Made by a program: the position numbers and the translations under genes. 64,000 nt of DNA, taken from assembly GCA_045110285.1 (NCBI GenBank), contig JBGCGA010000057.1:1-64000 (forward strand), in the 5' to 3' direction. Below the pieces are notes generated by a model. The model saw only the letters and a program-made list of their open reading frames with translations, was not told the DNA's origin and did not search any database. How positions within the stretch are numbered: the first letter of the stretch is position 1; every line of letters begins with the position of its first letter. This DNA is from Putridiphycobacter sp045110285 (GTDB lineage Bacteria; Bacteroidota; Bacteroidia; Flavobacteriales_D; Crocinitomicaceae). Shown here in pieces: positions 52,851 to 62,105 of the stretch.

Positions 52851-53991
52851 GAAGAAAATATTAATTTGTGTAGACTGGTACACACCTGGTTATAAAGCTG
52901 GAGGTCCTATTCGATCAGTTTCAAATATGGTTGATGCTTTTAAAGCAGATTATGAATTTTATATTCTTACCAGTGCTTATGACTTAGGTGATCAGAAGCC
53001 ATACACAACAGTCATCATAAATCAATGGCACGATATAGATGGTGTTTTTATTAAATACCTCGACAAAACCAGGTTTAATTTTCCAACAATAAAAAGTAAT
53101 ATTTTTGAAGTGAATCCTGATGTGATATACTTAAACAGTTTATTTTCAAGAGTTTTTACATTGTATCCGTTGAGGTTTGCTAGAAATCAAGCAGCTAAAG
53201 TAATTTTAGCTCCTCGTGGAATGCTTGGCCAAGGAGCCTTAGAAATAAAACAAAGTAAGAAAAAGATATTCTTATCAGTTGCTAAGATTTTGGGTTGGTA
53301 TAAAAACATAGTTTGGCATGCTTCAACAAAAGAGGAAGACCAAGAGATTCAAAAAGTTTTTGGTAGCCATTCAAAGGTCAAAATTGCTCAAAATATTCCC
53401 AGTAAACAGGCCTACAGCAGGGAAGAGATTGCAAGTTTTAAAAAAACGGGTGCTGTTAGATTCATTTTTATGAGTAGAATTTCTAAAAAAAAGAATCTGC
53501 ATTTAGCCATTAATGCGTTGAAGGAAATTTCTATCAAAAGAAATGTTGAGTTTGACATTTACGGCAGCATTGAAGATAAAGTCTATTTTGAATCGTTTAA
53601 AAACAAAATTGGTAGAATTTCCTCTCAATTAAAAATAAGTTATCGCGGAAATATAGACCCAAGTCAAGTGTCTGAGCAGCTAGCAAAAGCAGACTATATG
53701 ATATTGCCAACTAGCCACGAAAATTTTGGGCATACCATTGTAGAAGCATGGGCAAATGGTTGTCCAGTAATAATTAGCCAATACACACCTTGGCATAATT
53801 TAGAAGATAAAAATATTGGATGGGAAGTTGATATTACTGACCCAAAGGCTCTGAAGGATGCCTTGCACACTTCCATTCATCTGAGTATGGAAGAGTACCA
53901 GCAAAAGGTTGAAGCAAGTTATTTGTTTTTTAAAGAGAAAGTAATGAATCAACAAATTATTAACGATCATCATTTATTATTGTCGGAATGA
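52843..53991 (+). CDS. GT4-family glycosyltransferase
   Basis: The 382-residue GT-B enzyme starts MDRKKILICVDWYTPGYKAGGP, where KAGGPIRSVSNMV forms the acceptor loop. GMLGQGALEIK near 130 and HENFGHTIVEAWANGCPVI near 300 (with the donor-binding E-x7-E-type pattern) match GT4. It acts on a lipid-linked glycan in the cytosol. The start is set by an 8-bp overlap with asnB and the end by a 4-bp ATGA overlap with the acetyltransferase gene, so the cluster is one operon. Confidence 0.92.
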   Translation: MDRKKILICVDWYTPGYKAGGPIRSVSNMVDAFKADYEFYILTSAYDLGDQKPYTTVIINQWHDIDGVFIKYLDKTRFNFPTIKSNIFEVNPDVIYLNSLFSRVFTLYPLRFARNQAAKVILAPRGMLGQGALEIKQSKKKIFLSVAKILGWYKNIVWHASTKEEDQEIQKVFGSHSKVKIAQNIPSKQAYSREEIASFKKTGAVRFIFMSRISKKKNLHLAINALKEISIKRNVEFDIYGSIEDKVYFESFKNKIGRISSQLKISYRGNIDPSQVSEQLAKADYMILPTSHENFGHTIVEAWANGCPVIISQYTPWHNLEDKNIGWEVDITDPKALKDALHTSIHLSMEEYQQKVEASYLFFKEKVMNQQIINDHHLLLSE

Positions 53992-54539
53992 AAACAGATT
54001 TAAGCACATTTGACAATGAATGGTACAAACCTGGATCGAAGCTAATAGTGGGCCTTTGGTTTTTTTTTAATGCCATATTTTTAAAAAATAAATACAATCC
54101 TTTTAGCAGGTTAAAAATTTCCATTTTAAAGCTTTTTGGAGCAAAAATTGGAAAAGGGGTTCTAATTAAGCCTTCTATATCAGTAAAGTATCCGTGGAAA
54201 TTAAGCATAGGCGACAATTGCTGGATAGGTGAAGAAGTTTGGATTGATAATTTGGATGAGGTTGCCATAGGAAACAATGTTTGCCTATCGCAAGGAGCAC
54301 TACTACTATGTGGCAATCATAATTATAAAAAGTCCAGTTTTGATTTAATAGTGAAGCCGATAGAGCTGAAAAATGGTGTATGGATTGGAGCCAGAGCTAC
54401 AGTAACACAAGGAGTCACTTGTCATGAAGAATCTGTGTTGTCAGTAAATTCTGTTGCAAATAGGGATTTAGAGGCCTATGGAATCTACCAAGGTATTCCT
54501 GCCGTTAAAATAAGAGATAGAAAGATTGATGAAGCCTAA
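53988..54539 (+). CDS. Hexapeptide-repeat acetyltransferase (WcaF-like)
   Basis: This 183-residue enzyme has a left-handed beta-helix from about 45 to 165: IGKGVLIKPSISVKYPWKLSIGDN, then WIGEEVWIDN, AIGNNVCLSQGALLLCGNHNY with a likely catalytic His near 108, and GVWIGARATVTQGVT. It adds an acetyl group from acetyl-CoA to a sugar hydroxyl in the polysaccharide. Family members occur in colanic acid clusters. A 4-bp overlap with the GT4 and an 11-bp overlap with the next gene make coupling likely. Confidence 0.92.
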   Translation: MKTDLSTFDNEWYKPGSKLIVGLWFFFNAIFLKNKYNPFSRLKISILKLFGAKIGKGVLIKPSISVKYPWKLSIGDNCWIGEEVWIDNLDEVAIGNNVCLSQGALLLCGNHNYKKSSFDLIVKPIELKNGVWIGARATVTQGVTCHEESVLSVNSVANRDLEAYGIYQGIPAVKIRDRKIDEA

Positions 54540-55284
54540 AATTTCAATTATTACTGTGGCCTACAATGCTGAGGCATTTCTTGAGGATACCATTAAATCT
54601 ATCATTAGTCAAACGTATCAAAATATTGAATATATTATTATTGATGGTCAATCGTCAGATCGTACTTTAGAAATATGTAAGAAATACAAAAACAACATTG
54701 ATATTTTGGTGTCCGAACCAGATAAAGGACTGTATGACGCCATGAATAAAGGGGTTAAAAAGGCAACGGGTGATGTCATTGGAATATTAAATGCCGACGA
54801 TTTTTATAATTCTGAAAATGTGCTTGAAGATGTTTCTGAATTGTTTACAGACTCAAAAGTTGATTGCTCATATGGAGATTTAGTTTATGTGAATCCAGAC
54901 AATACCAATAAAATAGTGCGAACATGGATTTCGGGCAATTATAAAAACAATGCTTTTTTAAAAGGTTGGATGCCACCACATCCCACCTTTTTTATTCGAA
55001 AAAAGCATTATGAAACATTTGGGGCTTACTCATTAAAGTTAAAGTCTGCTGCCGATTATGAATTAATGCTTCGAATGTTGCATAAAGAAAAATTAACAGC
55101 AGTCTATTTAGATAAAGTACTTGTAAGAATGAGGACTGGTGGGGTGAGCAATGCCTCTTTTATCAATAGATTTAAAGCCAACAAAGAAGATAAATTGGCT
55201 TGGGAAATGAACGGATTAAAACCAGCGCCTTTCACTTTAATTCGAAAACCTCTTTCTAAACTAAAACAATTTATAAAAAAATAG
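54529..55284 (+). CDS. GT2-family glycosyltransferase
   Basis: The 251-residue start at ATG 54529 is preferred over the TTG just before it. GT-A motifs: SIITVAYNAEAFLEDTIKSI, IIIDGQSSDRTLEI, SEPDKGLYDAMNKG and ILNADDFY (metal-binding DxD-type) near 95. SAADYELMLRM lies in the acceptor region near 180. It transfers a sugar to the growing glycan at the inner membrane. It closes glycan cluster 2 and is followed after 75 bp by a T9SS gene. The sugar is unknown. Confidence 0.92.
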   Translation: MKPKISIITVAYNAEAFLEDTIKSIISQTYQNIEYIIIDGQSSDRTLEICKKYKNNIDILVSEPDKGLYDAMNKGVKKATGDVIGILNADDFYNSENVLEDVSELFTDSKVDCSYGDLVYVNPDNTNKIVRTWISGNYKNNAFLKGWMPPHPTFFIRKKHYETFGAYSLKLKSAADYELMLRMLHKEKLTAVYLDKVLVRMRTGGVSNASFINRFKANKEDKLAWEMNGLKPAPFTLIRKPLSKLKQFIKK

Positions 55285-55359
55285 GAGTCATAGAATAAAC
55301 TAAATCGGTCAACTATTCAAAAGTATTAATTGTATATTGAAGCTGAAAAAAATACAATT

Positions 55360-57381
55360 ATGAAAAACAAATACTTTTTAGTAGGATTGCTTGCCTGTTC
55401 CTTTTCCGTTAATGCTCAGAATTTTTCAGATGATTTTGAATCATATTCAGTAGGAGATTTTATTGGAGCTAGTAGCCCCGTTTGGACTACCTGGACTGGG
55501 GCAGTTGGAGGTTCATTGGATGCAGCTGTTACAAATGCAGATGCATCAAACGGAAGCCATTCAATTTATTTTCAAAGCACAAATCCTAACGGCGGACCTC
55601 AAGATATTGTTTTACCCTTCGGGGGAGCGCACAACAGCGGTCAGTTTTCTTACAAAAGCTCGTTTTTTGTAGAATCTGGCAAAGGCGCTTACTTCAATTT
55701 TCAGGGATCAACAATCATTGGAGATGTTTACACATTGAATTGCTTTATGGTTCAAGACGGAGAATTGATATTAGACAATGGAGATGCCGAATTTTTATCG
55801 ACAACTTATCCCATAAATACGTGGTTTGAGTTGGAATTTGCCATAAATTTGAATACAAACAATTGGGAATTACTGATAGATGGTGTTTCTAAAGGAACGT
55901 TTCAAAATACTGAAAATAGAATAGCCTCAATTGACATTTATCCTGTAAATAATAGTGCCAATGGAAACGATATTTCAGGATTCTATGTGGATGAAGTAAG
56001 CTTTAACTTGATACCTTATACATTACCTTCTAAAAATGGAGCAGCCATTGCCATTCTCAACACATCAAAGCTAGCTGGTCAGGAAATTTCACCTACTGTG
56101 ACAATCAGAAATTTAGGAGTTCAAAACATAACAAGTTGTGATGTTACGTTAGCTTATAATGGTACTTCATACACCGAATCAGTATCGGGGTTAAATTTGA
56201 CTAGTTACGACACTTATAATATTGAGTTTCTTCAAAATTTTATGTTAATAGCTGGCAATAATGATATTGTTGCAACTATTTCAAATATTAATGGAACTGG
56301 AGCAGATGATGACATGGCAGATGATATAAAAACTGTTACATTAAACCCTTTAGTTCCAGCAACAGGTAAAGTAGTAGTGGCTGAGGAAGGAACAGGAACA
56401 TGGTGTGCATGGTGTCCACGTGGTGCGGTAGCAATGGATAATATGACTGAAAAATATGGTCAGTTTTTTGCTGGAATAGCAGTTCATAATGGAGGGAATG
56501 ATCCTATGGTTGTAACGGAATATGATAGTGGTTTAGGAATAACATCTTTTCCCGGCTCGGTTACTGACAGAGGGCCAGTTTTGGATCCAACTGGAATTGA
56601 GTCACAGTTTTTAGAAAGAATAATAGTTCCACCATCAGCATTTATTACGAATGGAATATACATTGACAACAATGCACAATTATTGCACGTGTCAGTTAAA
56701 ACAGATTTTCAAACTAATCTTTCAGGTGATTATAGAATCGCCTGTGTGGTGGTTGAGGATAGCGTAACAGGAACAACATCAGGTTATAATCAGGCAAATG
56801 CTTATGCAGGCGGAGCAACTATAATGGGGGGGTATGAAAACTTACCAAATCCAGTACCTGCCAGCCAAATGGTTTACCAGCACGTCGCTCGAAGTATATT
56901 GCCGTCTTTTGATGGTCAAGTAAACAGTTTCCCTGCAGCAGTTAATTCAGGAGATGTTCACTATTTACCTTTTGAATTTCCAATTGATCCTTCCTGGGAT
57001 TTAGATCATATTCATATCGTTTCATTATTGATTGACCCATCTGGTAGAATTGACAATGCTGGTTCTGCTACAATTGAAGAAGGACTGGATAATGGTTATT
57101 ATTATTTAGAGATTCAAGATGTTGAACCAATTTCAAAATCTGCAATATTTCCCAATCCTGCAGCAGAAACTGCATTTATTGACGTTATTTCTAACTCAAA
57201 TGAAACAGTGTCGATAACTGTTTATGATTTATCAGGTAAACAAATTTCATTATCAAACTATGGTGTGCCTGTGGGTACCAATAGAATAGAATTAAACGTT
57301 TCATCATTCGCTAGTGGTGTGTATAATGTTCAAATTAAAGTAGGGCAAAAAATTGAGAATCAGAAACTCGTGGTTAGGTAG
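55360..57381 (+). CDS. T9SS sorting-domain protein with Omp28-like thioredoxin-fold module
   Basis: The 673-residue start at ATG 55360 gives a clean signal peptide (about 1-19). The N-terminal part (about 20-220) is a beta-rich lectin-like region. An adhesin-type module follows. An Omp28-related domain is seen near 335-440, with a CxxC (WCAWCPRGAVAMDNM) as in thioredoxin folds. The T9SS type A domain is in the last 80 residues (FPNPAAETAFID, SGVYNVQIKV). Omp28-like proteins are surface adhesins or redox proteins in Bacteroidota. A redox role for the CxxC is inference. Confidence 0.83.
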   Translation: MKNKYFLVGLLACSFSVNAQNFSDDFESYSVGDFIGASSPVWTTWTGAVGGSLDAAVTNADASNGSHSIYFQSTNPNGGPQDIVLPFGGAHNSGQFSYKSSFFVESGKGAYFNFQGSTIIGDVYTLNCFMVQDGELILDNGDAEFLSTTYPINTWFELEFAINLNTNNWELLIDGVSKGTFQNTENRIASIDIYPVNNSANGNDISGFYVDEVSFNLIPYTLPSKNGAAIAILNTSKLAGQEISPTVTIRNLGVQNITSCDVTLAYNGTSYTESVSGLNLTSYDTYNIEFLQNFMLIAGNNDIVATISNINGTGADDDMADDIKTVTLNPLVPATGKVVVAEEGTGTWCAWCPRGAVAMDNMTEKYGQFFAGIAVHNGGNDPMVVTEYDSGLGITSFPGSVTDRGPVLDPTGIESQFLERIIVPPSAFITNGIYIDNNAQLLHVSVKTDFQTNLSGDYRIACVVVEDSVTGTTSGYNQANAYAGGATIMGGYENLPNPVPASQMVYQHVARSILPSFDGQVNSFPAAVNSGDVHYLPFEFPIDPSWDLDHIHIVSLLIDPSGRIDNAGSATIEEGLDNGYYYLEIQDVEPISKSAIFPNPAAETAFIDVISNSNETVSITVYDLSGKQISLSNYGVPVGTNRIELNVSSFASGVYNVQIKVGQKIENQKLVVR

Positions 57382-57400
57382 GCCAGGTTTTAGCAAATAT

Positions 57401-57435
57401 AAAAAAAGCCCATTCTTCAACAGTCTGGGCTTTTT
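57401..57435. terminator. Bidirectional terminator
   Basis: The arms AAAAAGCCCA (57403-57412) and TGGGCTTTTT (57426-57435) serve the genes ending at 57381 and 57456. Confidence 0.9.
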
Positions 57436-57455
57436 ACTTAAAAAGGATTTTATTT

Positions 57456-58406
57456 TTAATGACCCTTAGCGGCTAAATATCTTTCAGCATCTAGTGCTGC
57501 CATACAACCCGTTCCCGCAGCAGTAATAGCTTGTCGGTATGTTTTATCGGCAGCATCTCCAGAAACAAATACACCAGGAACATTAGTTAATGAAGTACCA
57601 GGCTTTTCATATTCGATATATCCAGTTTCGTCTAAATTAATTTGACCTTTAAAAATATCAGTATTTGGTTTGTGTCCTATCGCTACGAAAAATCCTGTTG
57701 CAGGAATATCCATTTCCTCACCAGAAACATTATTTTTTACTTTAGCTCCTGTAACTCCATTTCCATCTCCAAGTACTTCAACAGTTTCAGTATTAAACAG
57801 TATTTCAATATTGTCGGTATTTTTTACACGCTCAGCCATAATTTTAGAAGCCCTGAATTCATCCCTTCTCACCAACATGGTTACCTTAGTGCAAAGCTTT
57901 GAAAGGTAATGCGCTTCTTCACAAGCTGAATCACCAGCTCCAACAATAATTGTTTCTTGACCTCTGTAAAAGAAACCATCACAAACTGCACAAGCAGAAA
58001 CACCCCCACCAATTTTTAAGTAATGTTGCTCAGACTCCAATCCTAAGTACTTTGCTGATGCGCCTGTTGAGATAATAACCGTATCGGCATGAATTTCTGT
58101 TGTCTCATTTGCCCAAACCTTCTTTACTTCACCACTTAAGTCAACTTTGGTAATAAAGCCACTGCGGACATCAGTATCAAATCGTTCAGCTTGTTTTTTT
58201 AATTCAATCATCATTTCTGGTCCTGTAACTCCGTCAGGGTACCCAGGAAAATTTTCCACTTCGTTTGTAGTCGTTAATTGTCCACCAGGCTGCAATCCTT
58301 CATATAATACTGGTGCCATATTGGCTCTTGCGGCATAAATAGCGGCTGTATAACCTGCAGGCCCAGATCCGATAATTAAACATTTAACTCTTTCTATATC
58401 GCTCAT
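57456..58406 (-). CDS. trxB: Thioredoxin reductase
   Basis: This 316-residue flavoprotein moves electrons from NADPH to thioredoxin. FAD motif GSGPAGYTAAIYAARA near 13-28; the redox CAVCDG pair near 138; NADPH motif VGAGDSACEEAHYL near 150; FAD motif VFVSGDAADKTYRQAITAAGTG near 275. The length is normal. Its likely partner is the trxA gene at 37091. A minus-strand TATATTTG box lies at 58430-58437, 24 nt before the start. Confidence 0.96.
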   Translation of the reverse strand: MSDIERVKCLIIGSGPAGYTAAIYAARANMAPVLYEGLQPGGQLTTTNEVENFPGYPDGVTGPEMMIELKKQAERFDTDVRSGFITKVDLSGEVKKVWANETTEIHADTVIISTGASAKYLGLESEQHYLKIGGGVSACAVCDGFFYRGQETIIVGAGDSACEEAHYLSKLCTKVTMLVRRDEFRASKIMAERVKNTDNIEILFNTETVEVLGDGNGVTGAKVKNNVSGEEMDIPATGFFVAIGHKPNTDIFKGQINLDETGYIEYEKPGTSLTNVPGVFVSGDAADKTYRQAITAAGTGCMAALDAERYLAAKGH

Positions 58407-58429
58407 TGTATTTTAATTTATTTGGATTG

Positions 58430-58437
58430 CAAATATA
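58430..58437 (-). promoter_or_regulatory. Predicted -7 box for trxB
   Basis: The minus strand reads TATATTTG, 23 nt before the trxB start codon. The upstream TTG element is not at a clear spacing. Confidence 0.4.
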
Positions 58438-58518
58438 GTTCATTTTTGGCATTCTTTCGCCCCAAAAAAATCCTAAAAACAGGATTGCCATATACGAAAA
58501 ATAATGGAAGTAATTAAC

Positions 58519-58549
58519 TTGTTTCTTCAATATAAAGGTGGTATTTTTG
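58519..58549 (+). promoter_or_regulatory. Predicted promoter for the SF2 helicase gene
   Basis: A TTG (58519-58521), a 20-nt spacer and TATTTTTG (58542-58549) fit the TTG/TAnnTTTG consensus, 23 nt before ATG 58573. It lies inside the longer frame that begins at 58504, which argues for the shorter start. Confidence 0.55.
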
Positions 58550-58572
58550 CGAAAATAATTCGATTTACCCGC

Positions 58573-60087
58573 ATGATTGACCAAAGTTTATTTGATAAAA
58601 AACAATTGTATCCTTTTCAAAAAGAAGTAGTTGATGTGATAATTAACAAGCTGAATGCGAAAGGAGAAAATTCAAATTTATTGTACCAATTGCCAACTGG
58701 TGGAGGAAAAACTGTTATTTTTTCAAATATCGCAAAAGAGTACATTGCGCTGCGCAAAAAAAAGGTTTTAATCCTCACACACAGAATTGAACTTTGCGTT
58801 CAAACTTCAAAGCAGTTGAATGCATTAAATATCCAAAACAAAGTCATTAATTCAAGCGTTAAGCAAATTGATGACCATAGCAAGTACGATTCTTACACAG
58901 CTATGGTTGAAACGCTAAACAATAGATTGCAAGAAGATAGCGACTTTGTAAAAAATATTGGACTTGTAATTGTTGATGAGGCGCACAATAATTCGTTCCG
59001 GAAAATATTTCAGTATTTCAGTGATATTAATATTTTAGGGGTAACAGCAACGCCTTTAAGTTCTAACAGAGCTTTGCCATTAAATGATAATTATGACGAA
59101 TTGATAGTTGGACACAGCATTAAAGCATTAATAGAGGCTCAGTATTTAGCTGATGCAGAAACATTCACATATGATGTGAATTTGCACGGTTTAAAAATCG
59201 GGTCAAATGGTGACTTTACAGTTTCTTCTTCCGATAAAGTGTATAGCAATTATTTTATGCAAGAAAAGCTGTTGTTTGCCTATGAAGAAGTTGCAGTTGG
59301 TAAAAAAACATTGATTTTTAATAGTGGTATCGATTCGTCAAGAGCAGTTTATACTTTGTTTAAAAAGCATAATTACGCCGTAAGGCATTTAGATAGCACA
59401 TATAGTGATGCTGATAGAAAAGAAATTTTAAAATGGTTCAAGGAAACGCCTGGAGCAATTTTGACTTCAGTGGGAATTTTAACTACGGGTTTTGATGAGC
59501 CAACTGTAGAAAGTATCATACTCAATAGGGCGACTAGATCATTAACACTTTATCACCAAATGATTGGTAGAGGGTCTAGGGTGCTAAAAAATAAAAAGCA
59601 CTTCCAAGTTATTGATTTAGGTAACAATGTTCGTCGTTTTGGTTATTGGCAGGAATTTATAGACTGGCAAGATGCATTTCAATTTCCTGATAGATTTTTA
59701 GAGTCCAGATTAAGTGAAGAAGACGACATGATTTTTGAAGCTGAATATGAATTGTCAAGGTCTGTTAAAAGCAAGCTTATTAACCCAGATAAAATAGAGA
59801 AATTCTCAATGAAAAAGGTGTACGATCAATGCATAGAGTCTGGAAAAAAAGGAAAAGAAGCAGTTGAAGTGTCTATGGAGAATCACTTTGAGGTCATTGC
59901 TGAAAATTCCGAAGACGTTTATGACGGCTTGAATTTATTGGTTGATTTGCAAGATGACATTGAAAGAAGATTAAAGCATTATTCAAAATGCATAACCAAA
60001 GCCACTGACAGTTATTTGGCATGGCTGCAAGAAACCTATAACAGACAATTGACGCAGAAACTGAGAGCTGAATTGCCTTCGGAATAA
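58573..60087 (+). CDS. DEAD/DEAH-box SF2 helicase-like protein
   Basis: The 504-residue start at ATG 58573 (MIDQSLFDKKQLYPFQKE) is supported by the promoter just upstream. SF2 motifs in order: LPTGGGKTVIFS near 39-50 (motif I), ILTHRIELC (Ia), VDEAHNNS near 140 (II), GVTATPL (III), then TTGFDEPTV and MIGRGSRVLKNKKHFQVIDLG (V and VI). The last resembles type III restriction/UvrB-like helicases. The C-terminus has an extra helical region of about 130 residues. It is a single gene with no methyltransferase or nuclease beside it, so a housekeeping or repair role is as likely as defence. Confidence 0.92.
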   Translation: MIDQSLFDKKQLYPFQKEVVDVIINKLNAKGENSNLLYQLPTGGGKTVIFSNIAKEYIALRKKKVLILTHRIELCVQTSKQLNALNIQNKVINSSVKQIDDHSKYDSYTAMVETLNNRLQEDSDFVKNIGLVIVDEAHNNSFRKIFQYFSDINILGVTATPLSSNRALPLNDNYDELIVGHSIKALIEAQYLADAETFTYDVNLHGLKIGSNGDFTVSSSDKVYSNYFMQEKLLFAYEEVAVGKKTLIFNSGIDSSRAVYTLFKKHNYAVRHLDSTYSDADRKEILKWFKETPGAILTSVGILTTGFDEPTVESIILNRATRSLTLYHQMIGRGSRVLKNKKHFQVIDLGNNVRRFGYWQEFIDWQDAFQFPDRFLESRLSEEDDMIFEAEYELSRSVKSKLINPDKIEKFSMKKVYDQCIESGKKGKEAVEVSMENHFEVIAENSEDVYDGLNLLVDLQDDIERRLKHYSKCITKATDSYLAWLQETYNRQLTQKLRAELPSE

Positions 60088-60115
60088 CTAATTTAAGTAC
60101 ACTTAACGAAAACAG

Positions 60116-60144
60116 AATGCATCACTCTTAGTGGTGCATTTTTT
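60116..60144 (+). terminator. Terminator after the helicase gene
   Basis: AATGCATCAC (60116-60125) pairs with GTGGTGCATT (60131-60140), with one T-G wobble, and is followed by T residues, 28 bp after the stop. Confidence 0.8.
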
Positions 60145-60280
60145 GATTTTTGATTAAAACATCTGGAAAACGAAGTGTGTTTTTGTTTTTTACTGACACT
60201 AAATCAGCCTTTTAAATGTTATTTTATTTTGTTTAACTTTTTTTAATAATCTTTAAACAAAAAAATCTATCAGCAGTACA

Positions 60281-60288
60281 TACATTTG
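60281..60288 (+). promoter_or_regulatory. Predicted -7 box for the DUF4397 gene
   Basis: TACATTTG matches TAnnTTTG, 21 nt before ATG 60310, and overlaps the start of the longer frame at 60286, which supports the downstream start. Confidence 0.4.
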
Positions 60289-60309
60289 TTGAAAAAAAAA
60301 CTAACAGAT

Positions 60310-61989
60310 ATGAAAACCATTACAAATTTACAGTCAAAATTAACCATGCTAGCGGCGAGTGTGCTGCTCAGTTCAGCTGCTTTTTCGCAAGCGAGGGTGC
60401 AAATTATTCACAACTCAGCAGATGCCGCAACTCAAACAGTCGATATCTATGCAGGAACAACATTACTTTTAGATGATTTTCAGTTTAGAACTGCATCTCC
60501 TTTTATTGATGTAGCAGCTGGAACAGTTCCAATTGGAATAGCACCTGGAAATTCATCATCTTCTGCAGATGTCCTTGCTACTTTTCCCTTGACTGTTGTA
60601 GACGGTGAAACATATGTTGCGATAGCTAACGGAATATTAAGCGGATCTGGATATGCACCAGCACCAGGCGTAACGGTAGATGTTTATGCTTTGGGACAAG
60701 AGCAAGCAAATACTGTTGGAAATACTGATGTTTTGGTTTTTCACGGTTCGACTGATGCGCCTACAGTAGATGTGTCAACACCTGGTGGATCAGCAATGCC
60801 ATTAGTTGATGATGCTTCATACGGAGATTTTGCAGGATATTTAGAATTACCAACTAACGATTACACATTAAATGTAACTGATGCAACTGGAGCAACGGTA
60901 GTAAAAAGTTATTCAGCACCGCTTAGCACATTAGGACTGCAAGATGCTGCTATTGTTGTTGTAGCAAGTGGGTTTTTAGATCCATCAATGAACAGCAATG
61001 GAGATGCATTTGGCTTGTGGGTTGCACTACCAACAGGAGGTGCTCTTGTTGAATTGCCTGAAGCAACATCTAGATTGCAGATTATTCACAATAGTGCAGA
61101 CGCATTAGCAGCTGAGGTTGACATTTACTTAAACGGTACGCTTTTACTTGATGATTTCGCTTTCAGAACTGCAACACCTTTTGTTGACGTACCTGCAGAA
61201 GTTGAAAATAGTATTGCTGTAGCACCAAGTAACAGTACTTCAGTGGCTATGGCTGTTGCAACAGTACCAGCAACTTTTTCAGTAAACGAAACATACATAG
61301 CAATAGCAAACGGAATAATCAGTCCAACTGGATATGCTCCTGCAACGGCCTTTTCATTAGATGTATTTGAAGGAGCAAGAGAAGCTTCAGCAGTAACAGG
61401 AAATACGGATGTGCTAGTGTTTCATGGCTCAACTGATGCGCCAACTGTTGATGTAGATGAGGCAACTGCTGGTAATCTTGTAGATAATGCAGCATACAGC
61501 AATTTTGCAGGATATTTAGAGTTAGGTACAGCTGATTACACATTGCAAGTAAAAGATGACGCCGGAGCAGCAAACTTGTTCCAATACAGTGCGCCACTGG
61601 CTACTTTAAATCTGCAAGACGCAGCGATTACGGTTGTAGCAAGTGGATTTGTTGATCCTTCAGTAAATAGCAATGGAGCAAACTTTGGATTATGGGTAGC
61701 TCTGCCAGCAGGTGGAGCCCTAGTAGAACTTCCAACCTCTACATTGTCTGTAAAAGAATTCGAAAAAGACTTAAACATCTTTCCTAACCCAACGACTGGT
61801 CAATTCCAAATCAATGGAATAGAAAACGGATCGAATATAGAAATTTATGATATGACAGGAAAGGTAGTGATGTCTGAAATCATTAACAATACTCAAATAC
61901 TTTCTTTAGAAGGATTTAAGAGTGGTACATATATGCTGAGTATTCAAACAGCAGAGCAAAAAATTATCAAGAAAATTGCACTGCAATAA
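60310..61989 (+). CDS. T9SS sorting-domain protein with two DUF4397 repeats
   Basis: The 559-residue protein (ATG 60310, MKTITNLQSK) has a signal peptide ending FSQA. It holds two tandem DUF4397-type modules of about 220 residues starting near 29 and 255 (RVQIIHNSADA and RLQIIHNSADA; FRTASPF and FRTATPF; NTDVLVFHGSTDAPTVDV in both; DAAIVVVASGF and DAAITVVASGF). A type A T9SS domain closes it near 485-559 (IFPNPTTGQFQ). The repeats are similar at DNA level, so the duplication is recent or kept by recombination. It is likely a surface or secreted structural protein; no binding partner is known. Confidence 0.87.
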   Translation: MKTITNLQSKLTMLAASVLLSSAAFSQARVQIIHNSADAATQTVDIYAGTTLLLDDFQFRTASPFIDVAAGTVPIGIAPGNSSSSADVLATFPLTVVDGETYVAIANGILSGSGYAPAPGVTVDVYALGQEQANTVGNTDVLVFHGSTDAPTVDVSTPGGSAMPLVDDASYGDFAGYLELPTNDYTLNVTDATGATVVKSYSAPLSTLGLQDAAIVVVASGFLDPSMNSNGDAFGLWVALPTGGALVELPEATSRLQIIHNSADALAAEVDIYLNGTLLLDDFAFRTATPFVDVPAEVENSIAVAPSNSTSVAMAVATVPATFSVNETYIAIANGIISPTGYAPATAFSLDVFEGAREASAVTGNTDVLVFHGSTDAPTVDVDEATAGNLVDNAAYSNFAGYLELGTADYTLQVKDDAGAANLFQYSAPLATLNLQDAAITVVASGFVDPSVNSNGANFGLWVALPAGGALVELPTSTLSVKEFEKDLNIFPNPTTGQFQINGIENGSNIEIYDMTGKVVMSEIINNTQILSLEGFKSGTYMLSIQTAEQKIIKKIALQ

Positions 61990-62039
61990 CAAACGAAACA
62001 ATAAACAAATAGCAAAGCATAAGTACTTTTTTTAGTTTC

Positions 62040-62078
62040 AACCAGCGTTCAAAGCTCAGCTTTGGCGCTGGTTTTTTT
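62040..62078 (+). terminator. Terminator after the DUF4397 gene
   Basis: AACCAGCG and CGCTGGTT form the outer stem, with an inner CAAAG/CTTTG pair across a bulge, followed by a T-run. Confidence 0.85.
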
Positions 62079-62105
62079 GTATATTTATTGTTTTTATTAA
62101 AAAGT

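Noticed and set aside
58504..58572. Longer start for the SF2 helicase gene
   Set aside because: The upstream frame contains the predicted promoter at 58519-58549, and the normal N-terminus starts at ATG 58573.
58573..60087. Restriction or defence system around the SF2 helicase
   Set aside because: No methyltransferase, nuclease or specificity gene is adjacent, so the helicase alone does not support a defence island.
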